From Dasypus novemcinctus (Eukaryota > Chordata > Mammalia > Cingulata > Dasypodidae): a stretch of 64,000 nt of DNA. The stretch is from the NCBI RefSeq assembly GCF_030445035.2, contig NC_080685.1, forward strand, positions 113,634,432 to 113,698,431, written 5' to 3'. Position numbers and translations under genes: made by a program. Shown piece after piece: positions 36,351 through 47,039 of this stretch (within the stretch, counting starts at the first letter, position 1; every line of letters starts with the position of its first letter). The notes below the pieces were generated by a model. That model saw only the letters and a list, made by a program, of their open reading frames with translations, had not been told where the DNA came from and did no database searches.

Positions 36351-38030
36351 ATATTTTGATGAATTGTACAAGGCATGGAACTGTATCACAGAGTGAACCA
36401 TGTGGTCAGTGACAGACTACGGTTACTAGTACAAATATAAGTGAGTTCTTTCCTGAAATACAACAAATGTATAATACTAATAACATGGTGTTAATAATAG
36501 GGAAGTTTATGGAAAAAATACACCAAATGTAACCTGTGGACCATAGTTAGAAGTAATATTTTGATGATGTTCTTTCAAAATCTGCAACAAATTTTCCAGA
36601 ACATTGCAAGGTGAATGTGAAGGGGTGTTGTATGGGAGTGCTGCACAATATGCATGATTGTTCTGTGAGTTCACAACTTCTTTAATTAAAAAAAATTAAA
36701 AATGTCTACAATTCCACACAATAGAACGAAGTACCAAATTAAAATGTGGGCAAAGGACTTTAACAGACATTTCTCCAGAGAACATATACAAATGGTCAGT
36801 AAAGACATGCAAATATGCCATTTAAGAACTGCAAATCAAAATCACAGTGAGATACCCCTTTTCAATGACTCAGATGGCTATTACTTTCAAAATGCAAATT
36901 GACAAGTTTTGATGATGCTGCTGAGAAGCTGAAATACATTACACTGTTGGTTGAAAGATGAAATGATATAACAACTGAGGAAAATGGTTCAGCATTTTCT
37001 CAATGAGCTAAACAAAGAATTACCACATGACCTGGCACTTCCACTCCTAGATATATATCCCCAAATTTAAAAACAAGAATCATATATTTGGGTATCAAAG
37101 TTTATAGAAGCATTACTTGCAATAACTAAAAGTTAAAGATAACTCATATCCATCAACAAATAAATGGATAAACAATGGAATATTATTCCTCAGTAAAAGG
37201 AGTGAAATTTGATAAATGGTCAGCATGAATGGATCTTGAAAACTGCTCACTAAGCAAAATAATACAGACAAAAAGCATAATTATTGTATTATTCTATTTA
37301 TATTAAATATATAGAGTAAAATCATTCATAGAGACAGAAAGTAGATTTGAGATAACCTGGGCATGGCAGGAGGGGGACAATGGATATTTTTGCTTAAAGG
37401 GGACAGGTATCTATTTAAAATGATGAAAACATTTTGTTAATATATGCTGGTGATGGTAGCACACAATGATGATGTAATGTCCTTAACTGTAATGCAAAAA
37501 TGTATAAATAACAAATAAAAAATAAGTTAAAATAATGAGTTCCCTTTATAATAGCATTAAAAACAATTGGTAGTTCAGATATAGTTCCATAAATTAACAC
37601 AATTATTCTGCACAAGGGGCCCAAGACAAATCAGCTGGTAAAATAATAAACAAATGGTGCTGGAAAAACTGGATACCTAAAGGCTAGCAAAATAATTTGG
37701 TCTCTGTTATCACATCCAACACAAAAATCAACTGAAAATGGATCATAACACTCTGTATATGGGATAAAACTAGAAATAATAGAAATGTTGTAAGAGTGAT
37801 ATCTAATGACTGCATATTAACCATGGGATTCTTAGATATAACACTATAAACAGAAGAAACAAAAACAAAAATATAACTTTTAGAATCAAACCAAAATAAA
37901 ACTTTCATGGTCAAATGACATTACCAAGAATGTGACAAAGCTCTTTTTTAAAAGGTAGAACATATTGCAGGTCATATCTCGAATACAATTCAATCTAAAA
38001 TACACAAATACACTGGCATTGACTTACTGA
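36350..38030 (+). mobile_element. Sense old L1 fragments (3' ends and ORF2 tails)
   Basis: 36350-36695 is a 3' UTR end of the type seen at 6330-6612. 36700-37520 restarts in ORF2 tail text ('gggcaaaggactttaacagacatttctcc', 'caaatcaaaatcacagtgagatacc') and runs through its 3' UTR. 37530-38030 is another ORF2 piece ('caaatggtgctggaaaaactggatacc', 'atggatcataacactctg'). All are degraded; the repeated restarts show at least three separate L1 fragments. Confidence 0.65.
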
Positions 38031-38059
38031 TATAATATATAAAAGTCTCTTACACTCAA

Positions 38060-41000
38060 TGATCATCTTTTAACATAGCTATTGTTTTCTTCTCTCTAGT
38101 TTATACACATAATTGTAAAAAGTCTTATATATGCAATATCACCCACATTCATATTTTACATGAGTTTTCACAGTGTTATACAATCCCAAGTAACTTTTTA
38201 GTTAGCTTTCCTTCCAGTAATACATATGTACTTAAGCTTTCCCTTTCAACCATTCTAATAACCATACAATATCTCTGCTAGTCACAAACAGCATGATATG
38301 CTCTCACCATTTCCATGCATTTTCAAAGATTTGCAAACTACCTTTTAACCAGTTCTGCACAGATTCACCATTAGTTTCCATTCTCTAACCTCATTCAATT
38401 TGCTGGTGACCTATATTCTAATTATTAACTCCATGAGTTTACATAATATATTTATTCCATAATAGTGCAATCATACAGTATCTGCCCTTTCGTGTCTGGC
38501 TTGCTTCATTCAACATATTGACCTTCAGGTTACTCCATGTTGTGAAATGCTTCATGATGCCATTTCTTCTGACAGCTAAATAATATTCCATCATGTGTAT
38601 ACACCACAATTTATTTACCCATTCATCAGTTGATGGACAATCTGGGTTGTTTCCAACTTTTGGCTATCATAAATAACACCACTATGAACATTGTTGTGCA
38701 GATGTCTATTCATGTCACTGCTCTCAGTTCTCTGAATATATACCTAGTTATGGTATTTCTGGGTCATATGACAAGTCTATATTTAACTTCTTTAGGAATA
38801 GTCAGTTTTCCACAGTGGCTGTACCATTTTACATTCCCAAGAGCAATGAATAAACATTTCCATCTTTCCTATCCTCTCCAACATTTACAGTTTTCCAACT
38901 TTTTAATAGTGGCCAGCCTAATAGGTGTGAAATGATGTCTTATTGTAGTTTTGATTTGCATTTGCCTAATTACTAGTGATGTTGCACATTTTTTTCATGT
39001 GTTTCTTTGCCATTTGTTCTTTTTCCTTGGGCAACTGTCTTTTCAAGTCTTTGGCCCATTTTTTAATTAGGTAGTTTGTCTTTTTATTTTTGAATTGTAT
39101 GATCTCCTTATATGTCATCAATACTAATCCCATATGGAATATGTGGTTCCCAAATATTTTCTACAATTGAGTCAGCAGCCTTTTAATCCTTTTGACAAAG
39201 TCCTTTGAGGTACAAAAGAACTTAATTTTCAGAAGGTCCAATTTACCTTTTTTTTTTACTTTGTTGTTCATGCTTTTAGTGCAAGGTTTTAGAACACCTT
39301 GAAGATGTTTTCCGACATTTTATTCCAAGAGTTTTATGGCTGTCACTTGTATATTTAGGTCCTTTATCCATTTTGAGTTATTTTTAAAATAATGTGTGAG
39401 ATATTGGTCCTCTTTCTTGTAGATATGGCTACCCATCACTCCCAGCACCATTTGTTGAATAGACTCTTCTGGCCCTCTTGGGAGGACTTGACAGCCTTGT
39501 CAAAAATCCCTTGACTTTGATGTTAGAGTCTACTTCTGAGTTCTCAGTTTGGTTCCATTGGTCAATGTGTCTGTCTTTATGCCAGTACCAAGCTGCTTTT
39601 AACTCTGTAGGTAAGTAATATGCTTTAAAGTCTGGAAATGAGAATCTTCCACCTTTGTTCTTTTTTAAGGGCATTTTGGCTATTCAGGGCCTTTACCCTT
39701 CAAAACAAGTTTGACGATTGGTTTTTCCATTTCTACAAAAATGCCGTTAGGATTTTTATTGGGATTGTGTTGAATCTCTAGATCAGTTTGGATAGAATTG
39801 ATGTCTTAAATATATTTAATTTTCCAATCCGTGAACACAGAATATCCCTTCCTTTATTTATGTTTTCTTTTGTTTCTTTTAGCCATGGTTTGTAGTTTTC
39901 TAATATAAGGCCTTTATGCCTTGGGTAAGTTTATTCCTAAATATTTAATTTTTTTAGTTGCTATTATAAATGGAATTATTTTTCTTATCCATTCTCAGAA
40001 AGCACATCAGTGCTACCAAATGTCATCAAATTTTGGGTATTAATCTTGTGTCCTGCCACATTGCTAAATTCATCTATTAGTTCCAGTGGTCTTTCTGTGG
40101 ATTTTTCAGGATTTCCTAGATATAGGATCATATCATCAGCAAACAGTGCAATTTTTTTTTCTTCCTTTCCTACTTGGGCGCCTTTTTGATTTTTATCTGG
40201 TCTAATTGCTCTAGCTAGAATTTCTAGCACAATATTAATTAACAGTGTGGACAGTGGGCATTTTGGTCTTGTTCCTGATCTCAGCAGGAAAGTTTTCAAC
40301 TTTCACCATTGAGTACAATGCTAGCTGTAGTTTTTTCATATATGTACTTTACCATGTTGAGAAAATCTCCTTCTATACCTATCTTTTGAAATTTTTTAAT
40401 TTAAGGGAGGGTGCTGTATTTTGTCAAATGCTTTTTCTGCATCAGTCAAGAGGATAATGTGATTTTTCTTCTTCAATTTATCATTGTCGTTTATTACACT
40501 AATTGATTTCCTTGTGTTGACCTATCCTTGCATACCCAGGTAAAATCCACTTGAACATGGCGTTTAATTCTTTTAATGTTCTTTTGGATTCAGTTTGCAA
40601 GTATTTCATTGAGGATTTTTGCATCTATATTCATTAGGGATATTGTCTGTAATGTTCTTCTTTTGTAGTATCTATATCTGGTTTTGATATTGGGGTGATG
40701 TTGGCTACATAGAATGAGTTTGGTACCATAGTTACTTGTTCATTGTTTTGGAAAAGCTTGAGAATGATCTCTGAATGATGAGTAGAATTCACTTGTGAAG
40801 CCATCTTGGTCCCAGATTTTTTAACTGTAGGAGGTTTTTGATGACTATTTCAATCTCTTCATTTGTTATTGTTTTGTTGAGGACTTCTAGGGTCAATGGT
40901 TCTTGTGTTTCCAGGAATTTGTCCATCTCATCTACATAGTCTGTTCTTTTGGCTTAGAGTTATTCATAGTGTCTTTCTTATTTCTGCTGGATCTGTAGTA

Positions 41001-42135
41001 ATGTCCCCCTATCATTTCTGATTTTATTTATTTATATCTTCTCTCTCTTTTTCTTTGTCAGTATAGCTAAGTGCTTGTAGAATTTGATGATGTTCTCAAA
41101 GAGCCAACTTTTGGTTTGATGATTCACTCTGTTTCTTGTTTGTCCTACATTTCATTTATTTCTATTCTGATCTTTACTATTTCTTTCCTTCATCTTCATT
41201 TGTAATTAGTTTGCTGTTCTTTTTCTAGTACCTCCAGGTGTGCAATTAGATCTTCAAATTTAGCTCTTTTTCCTTTTATATTGTAAAAATAGAGGTCTAC
41301 AATTTTCCATCTCAATAAACGCCTTTGTGGTGTCCCATAGGATTTGATATGTAGTGCTGTCATTTTCATTCATCTCAAAATATTTCCTGAATTCACTTGG
41401 AATTTCTTCTTTGGCCTACTGATTAAGAGTGTGTGGTTTATAATTACCAATTTATCAATTTTCTCTTTTTCCATTCACTTTTGATCAGGGAAAGATTTTT
41501 GTATAATTTTAATCTTTTTATATTTATTGAAATTTGCCTTGTGACACAAATATGCTATATCTCAGAGAAGTATCCATAAGAACTTGAAAAGAATATATAT
41601 CCTGCTGTTTTGGGAGGCAATGCTCTATAGATAACATTTAGGTCTAGTTCACTTATATTATTTAAGCTTTCAGTGTCTTTATTTATCTTCTGTCCAGATG
41701 CTCCATCCAATAGAAGGCATGGTGTATTGAAGACTCCAACTATTATTGTACAGACATCTATTTCTCCCTTCAGCTTTAAAGTGTGTGTCTCATATATTTT
41801 GAGGCACACAGGTTGGGTGCATAAATATTTAGTATAATTATTCCTTCTTGGTGAATTGCCTCTTTTATTAATATATAATGGCCTTCTTCATCCTTCATAA
41901 CAGTTTTGTATTTAAAAACTATTTTGTCTGATAGTAGTATCATTACTCCAGCTCTTTTTTGGTTATTATTTCATGGAATATCTTTTTCTAGTCTTTCACT
42001 TTTAATCTGGTTGTGTCCGTACATCTGAGGTGAGTCTCTTATAGACAACATAGAGATGGTTCATATTTTCTCATCCATTCTATTAGTCATGTCTTTTGAT
42101 TGGAGAGTTTAAGCCATTAACATTCAATGTTTTTA
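38060..42135 (-). mobile_element. Old antisense L1 (copy H), 3' two thirds
   Basis: Read on the minus strand: 3' UTR (38060-38440) followed by degraded ORF2. Recognisable peptides are [20 protein letters not shown] at 39429-39674, the RT motif [14 protein letters not shown] at 39985-40299, and endonuclease text TIIVGVFNTP at 41555-41809, where catalytic Asp145 has become Val. It reaches the ORF2 start near 42100 ('gattggagagtttaagccat', antisense of LNSPI). At 42135 it is cut by the mariner and resumes at 56030. Confidence 0.85.
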
Positions 42136-43177
42136 TTTAGGTTGGTGCAAAAGGAATTGTGGTTTTGCATGTTGAAATTTGCCATTTGATTTTGGGATAT
42201 ATTTTTGGATAAATGTGGTTATGTTAAACATAATTTTAATGTGCATTTCTTGCTTTATGTTTTTTTGTTAATGATTTATTACTTGCTGTTTATTTTATAT
42301 TTATTTTAGACTATGGAAATGATGATAGACAAAAAGCGAATTTAAGTGATTTTCTTATTTTAGTTCAAAATGGGTCATAAAGCAACAGAGACAACTCATA
42401 ACATTATCTGGCCCAGGAACTGTTAATGAATGTACAGTGCAGGAGTTGTTCAATAAGTTTTCCAAAGGAGATGAGAGCCTTGAAGATGAGGAGCATAGAG
42501 GCTGGCCATTGGAAGTTGACAACAACTAATTGACAGCAATCACTGAAGCTGATACTCCTGTAAATACATGAGAAGTTGCTGAAAAGCTCAACATTGACCA
42601 TTCTATGGTCATTCCACATTTGAAGCAAATTGGAAAGGTGATAAAGCTCAAGAAGTGGGTGTCTTATGTGCTGACTGAAAATTTTAAAAAATCATAACTT
42701 GGAAGTGTTGTCTTCTTTTCTACACAGCAACAATGAACCATTTCTTGATCAGATTGTGATGGGCCATGAAAGGTGGATTTTGTACAACTGGTGACAACCA
42801 GCTCAATGGGTGGACAGAGTGGGAGCTCTAAAGTACTTTCCAAAGCCAAACTTGCACACACAAAAAGTTCATGGACACTGTTTGGTGGTCTGCTGCCATT
42901 CTGATCTACTATAACTTTCTGAATCCTGGTGTAACCATTACATCTGAGAACTATGCTCAGCAAACCAATGAGATACACTGAAAACTGCAACACCGGCAGC
43001 CAGCAATGGTCAAAAGAAAGGGCCCAATTCTTCTCCATGACAATGCCTGACTTCACATCACACATCCAATGCTTCAAAAGTTGAATGAATTGAGCTTAAA
43101 AGTTTTGTCTGACCCACCATATTCACCTGACCTCTTGTCAACTGACTACCACTTCTTCAAGCATCTCAACTATTTTT
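42136..43177 (+). mobile_element. Mariner (Hsmar1-like), 5' portion
   Basis: Tc1/mariner cut-and-paste DNA transposon. The left terminal inverted repeat ttaggttggtgcaaaaggaa begins at 42137, next to a TA target, and is matched by the right end ccaacctaa at 56021-56029. The enclosed transposase gene begins at about 42313 and runs to 43177, where the sequence is interrupted; the missing C-terminal part is found at 55808. The two parts sum to about 1.26 kb, the usual mariner size. Confidence 0.9.
42313..43177 (+). pseudogene. Mariner transposase pseudogene, N-terminal part
   Basis: The degraded transposase would bind the terminal repeats and catalyse cut-and-paste at TA. The translation follows the Hsmar1/SETMAR-type transposase: an N-terminal start 'MEMMIDKK', KGDESLEDEE-like text near 42465, and the catalytic-domain landmarks WILY (42775), HDNA (43035) and PPYSPDL followed by DYHFFKHL (43115-43165). 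The first catalytic aspartate region (normally CDE before KWILY) reads GHE, so the DDD triad is broken; several in-frame stops (for example at 42526) also occur. The C-terminal codons lie 12.6 kb away at 55808-55950. Confidence 0.88.
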
Positions 43178-43248
43178 TCTGTTTTTACTATTCATTTTTT
43201 ATTGTATTTTTTGTTTAAAGATACATAGATTACAAAAAATGTTACATT
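43178..43248 (-). mobile_element. 3' tip of antisense L1 copy G
   Basis: T-rich tail followed by 'gttacattaaaaaatata', the antisense of the L1 terminal 'tatattttttaatgtaac'. This is the 3' end of the antisense L1 that interrupted the mariner. The element is split here by the full-length sense L1 and resumes at 53693 with 'agatgttcccatataccccac', which restores the normal L1 order. Confidence 0.8.
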
Positions 43249-43258
43249 AAAAAATATA

Positions 43259-43560
43259 GGGAGACAAGATGGTCGCTGAGTAAACTTGCCTTTGTGGTCT
43301 GTCCCGGGAAGAGACGGCTGGGCGCTGCGGCAGGTTCTCCAAGGCGAGGCTTTTTCGGGATTTTTGCGGGACATCGATTGGGTGAAAAGGTAACGGAGAG
43401 GATTGGTCTAGTAGATATAATTTGGGTTCTATTGCCCGCAGGTGAGACCCGCGCACGGGCTCCTCCCTGTTGGGGGTGGGGGGAACCGCGGTCCAGCCCT
43501 GCGGCACCGCTTTTAGATGACTCTGAAGGGCTAAGGAGTTCGGGAGCTCTGGGTGAGCTG
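43259..43560 (+). promoter_or_regulatory. L1 5' UTR promoter monomer (copy F)
   Basis: GC- and CpG-rich sequence starting gggagacaagatggtcgctg. The block 'gggacatcgattgggtgaaa' to 'gaaccgcggtccagccctgcgg' is homologous to the 208-bp monomers of copy E (21371-21780). It probably carries the internal pol II promoter. It is now separated from ORF1 by the antisense insertion at 43577-44207. The plus-strand frame 43294-43572 has no family resemblance. Confidence 0.65.
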
Positions 43561-43576
43561 TTGACAGGTTGATTTG

Positions 43577-44207
43577 TTTTTTTTTTGTTTTTTTTTTTTT
43601 TTTGAAAAAATATTTTAAAAGTTTATTTTTTAAGTTTTGCCTTTCATCACTGCAATAGATGTTGCCCTGTATGTACAGTGCCAAGGCAATATCTTTCATT
43701 TCTTCCTCAGTGTCTTCATCCTTTCTTTTTTTTTTAATTTTGCCTTCACAAAAGTTTTAGATCACAGTAATTCACATATACAATATACAGTACTCCCACA
43801 TATCCAATATCAAACCCTTTGTCTCTTCCCAATGATCTTTTTTTTTTTTTATTAATTTTTTTATTTTTTATTGACTTTGTAATAATATTACATTAAAAAT
43901 ATATATGTGAGGTCCCATTCAACCCCACCCCCCCACCCCCCGTCTCCCCCCCCCCCCAACAACACTCGTTCCCATCATCATGACACATCCATTGGATTTG
44001 GTAAGTACATCTTTGGGCACCTCTGCACCTCATATACATTGGTTCACATCATGGCCCATACTCTCCTCTATTCCATCAAGTGGGCCCTGTGAGGATTTAC
44101 AATGTCCGGTGATTACCTCTGAAGCACCGTCCAGGGCAGCTCCATGTCCCGAAGACGCCTCCACCTCTCATCTCTTCCTGCCTTTCCCCATACCCTTTGT
44201 CCATTAT
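43577..44207 (-). mobile_element. Antisense L1 3' end with 3' transduction
   Basis: A 631-bp insertion flanked by perfect 16-bp duplications ttgacaggttgatttg (43561-43576 and 44208-44223). On the minus strand: 359 bp of young L1 3' UTR (44207 down to 43849, almost identical to 53297-53655), an A-tail (T-run about 43838-43862), about 235 bp of non-L1 sequence (43605-43838) and a terminal A-tail (T-runs 43577-43604). Two tails with intervening foreign sequence are the signature of readthrough past the weak L1 signal. A third internal T-run at 43728-43738 may mark a nested earlier transduction or a pre-existing repeat. Confidence 0.88.
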
Positions 44208-45995
44208 TTGACAGGTTGATTTGACAGATCGCCTTTGTGGATCGATTTCGGAAGATAGACGGTGTTTTGTTGTGAAGCGGGGGAAAACTTTTGAGTACGA
44301 ATATAAACAATAGCGCTTCCGCCTGAAGCCCCACCCCCTAAAGCCCGGTAACCGTTCTCCAACCCAAATAGGCTGTAGGCAATAAAGAGAAGTAATTGGA
44401 AAATTGATCTAGGCTGCGGCAAGGCAGGGGGACACGTCTGGAAGCAGATTAGGGAATATTTTGCGAAGTTTGAGAATTCTGGTATTGGAATCTGTTTTCC
44501 GCGTCACTGGCCGGGCTTCGGATCTATACTAGTAAAGTGGCTGAGGTGTAGAGGCGCCCTCTAGTGGCAGTGGTTTGGAATCACAGGACGGGAGCTGTCC
44601 AAAAGCTCAAATGAAAGATAACTACTAATGAGCCCAGCAAAGTGAATTGCAGGGTTCAGTCACAATATAGAGTTTGCGGATCTGACTTCCCCCATAGGAT
44701 TGGCACCCAGCTGTGGGGATCCCTGAGGGCTGTGTTACACTGCGGGGCTCCCAGGCTTCCTGTTGACGAGATTGGAGGCTGCCAGGTCTGAATTCCCTAA
44801 ATTCTGGTGGCCCACACTACAGAGACTCACACCTCTTGAGTCCTCAATATCTCAGACTTTCCATCCCTGAATCCATCACGCACTGAGGTCCATCTGAGGT
44901 CCTTAAATGCCCTAGCCTTCAACGTTGGCGTTTTTTCTTTATCGTTTCATTTTGTTTTGTTTTTATTTTCATTTTGACTTATTCTTTACTTTTTTCAATT
45001 TCCTGATTGCTAACACCGCATTATCCCCTAGTCTTCTCTCACAGCGTATCCCCCAAAGTCTTTTTATACGCAGTTATTAAAGGGTTTTTTTTTTTTTTTT
45101 TTTTTGTGGTAGGTGCTGTGTAGTGGGAGTTTTAATTCTGGTTCGTGTATATCTGTTTTTTTTTTTTTTTTTTTTTTCTTTCCCCTACCTGTTTCCCACC
45201 CCTGGCCACACTCTTTTCCTTTCTTCCTCTCGTCCCTTCCACCCCCCCCTTTTTTTTTCTTTTCTTTTTTTTTTCCCTTTTTATTCTGTTGTCTCTCTCC
45301 CTCTTGTCCCTCATATTCTACTTAGTTTATTTTAACTCAATTATACAATAGGTGCGGCAGGAAACACCTCACATTCGCTGGGTTTTCTCATCCTTCACTG
45401 TCTCATTTCTGTGTGAACTGATTTAGGCTATCTACACTATCCTCTTTCCCCTACATCTTGATATCCACCACCATCTACTGGCTCTCCTAAATTCCACCTC
45501 CCACCTCCCTTTCTTCGATCCACAAAGGGTCTAAGTCTTAATTTCTAATACCTATGTTTTGTTTTCTGTCTGTTATCCACTCTTGAAACTATTACCTTTC
45601 TTTTCTCTTTCCCTCTCTCACGAAATCAATAGCTTTTTAGCTCATACCATATTCCTCCTATATTCAATCATCTACCTCATAATAGGTACTCTACCTACTG
45701 CTATAATTCTACACAATTTACATGAATCTAACCTCCATCCTCCCAGATCTCATATTCTTGCTTTGTTAACATATATCACCAATACTACTTTTTACTATTC
45801 CCTTGCTTACACAATTGCCTTTCCCCAACACTAATACTTTCCTTTAAAGTGAACCTAACCAACAACAAGTAACTAGAATAAGAAGAAAAAAGTGACAAAG
45901 AGAAGATATAACACCTATGCAAAAATAATAGCTAATTAACCTCCAAGAGCAGACAAAGAAGCTAAGGAACTGATTAAATCTGTCAAAATAAAGAA

Positions 45996-46964
45996 ATGAC
46001 CAGAAAGCAACAAAAATCTACAAACCAAACCAGTAATCAGGAAAACATGGCTGAATCCAATCAACAAACCAATAATCACGAAGGAGAGCAAAACTTGGCA
46101 CAAGCAATGAAAGATCTCAGAACATTTATCACCGACAAATTTGACGAAGTAATGAAAGAGGTTAACAACATGAAGACATCACTTGGAGGGGAAATTGCAG
46201 ACATACGCAGAAACATAACAGATATGATGGGAATGAACACCACAGTTCAAGAAATCAAAAATACACTTGCAGCAAATATCAGCAGACTAGAAGAGACAGA
46301 GCAGAGAATTAGTGATGTGGAAGACAGTACATCAGAAATCAAACAGATAGTAGAAGGGGTCAATAAGAAGATAGAAAAAATCCAGTTAGGATTTAGGGAC
46401 CTGAATGACAATGCAAAGCGCTCAGACATACGTATTATAGGCATTCCAGAAGGTGAAGAGAAGGGAAAGGGGTCAGAAGGAGTGCTGCAGGAAATAATGG
46501 CTGAAAACTTCCCAAATCTACTGAAAGAGACAGATGTACATATCCAAGAAGCACAGCGCACTCCACTAGTCATAAACCCCAACAGGCCCACCCCAAGACA
46601 TATACTTGTCAAATTATCCAATGCTCAAGACAAAGAGAAAATCCTAAAAGCAGCAAGAGAAAAGAAAACCATCACATACAAGGGAAGCTCAATTAGATTA
46701 AGTGCTGATTTCTCTTCTGAAACCATGGAGGCAAGAAGGCAGTGGTATGATATAGTCAAGGTACTAAAGGAAAAACATTTCCAACCAAGAATACTCTATC
46801 CAGCTAAACTAGCATTCAAACATGATGGAGAGTTCAAAATATTCACAGACAAACAGAAACTGAAAGAGTATACCAACAAGAAACCTCCCCTTCAAGAAAT
46901 TCTAAAGGGAGTTCTGCAGGAAGAAAGGAAAAAACAGGAAAGGCAGAGTTGGAGGAGAGTATAA
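45996..46964 (+). CDS. L1 ORF1 protein (intact, RNA-binding chaperone)
   Basis: 322 codons, close to the human ORF1p length of 338. ORF1p forms trimers, coats the L1 RNA in the cytoplasm and acts as a nucleic acid chaperone during retrotransposition. Visible layout: short variable N-terminus rich in Asn/Gln; heptad-like coiled coil about residues 37-133; RRM about 135-240 with IRIIGIPEGEEKGKGSEGVL and PRHILVKLSNAQDKEKIL; C-terminal domain from about 245 with ARRQWYDIVKVLKEKHFQPR and ILYPAKLAF, then a basic tail. The ATG at 45996 is chosen because it matches the position in related copies and precedes the conserved MTRKQQ. It is separated from ORF2 by 75 bp. The minus-strand frame 46247-46621 is a shadow. 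No disabling change was seen. Confidence 0.96.
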   Translation: MTRKQQKSTNQTSNQENMAESNQQTNNHEGEQNLAQAMKDLRTFITDKFDEVMKEVNNMKTSLGGEIADIRRNITDMMGMNTTVQEIKNTLAANISRLEETEQRISDVEDSTSEIKQIVEGVNKKIEKIQLGFRDLNDNAKRSDIRIIGIPEGEEKGKGSEGVLQEIMAENFPNLLKETDVHIQEAQRTPLVINPNRPTPRHILVKLSNAQDKEKILKAAREKKTITYKGSSIRLSADFSSETMEARRQWYDIVKVLKEKHFQPRILYPAKLAFKHDGEFKIFTDKQKLKEYTNKKPPLQEILKGVLQEERKKQERQSWRRV

Positions 46965-47039
46965 GACCAACAACAACAACAAAAAAGACAAAAAAAAAAT
47001 ATACAAACAAAATATGACAAACACAAATCCAATCAAAAT

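Noticed and set aside
43294-43699. Frames of 92 (plus) and 150 (minus) codons near the L1 5' end
   Set aside because: They cross the L1 promoter unit and the inserted antisense tail, and are chance openings rather than an L1 ORF0 or host gene.
45113-45351. Overlapping 60-70-codon frames on both strands
   Set aside because: Low-complexity pyrimidine and T-run sequence in the L1 5' UTR gives Phe/Pro/Ser or Lys/Arg strings with no biological meaning.
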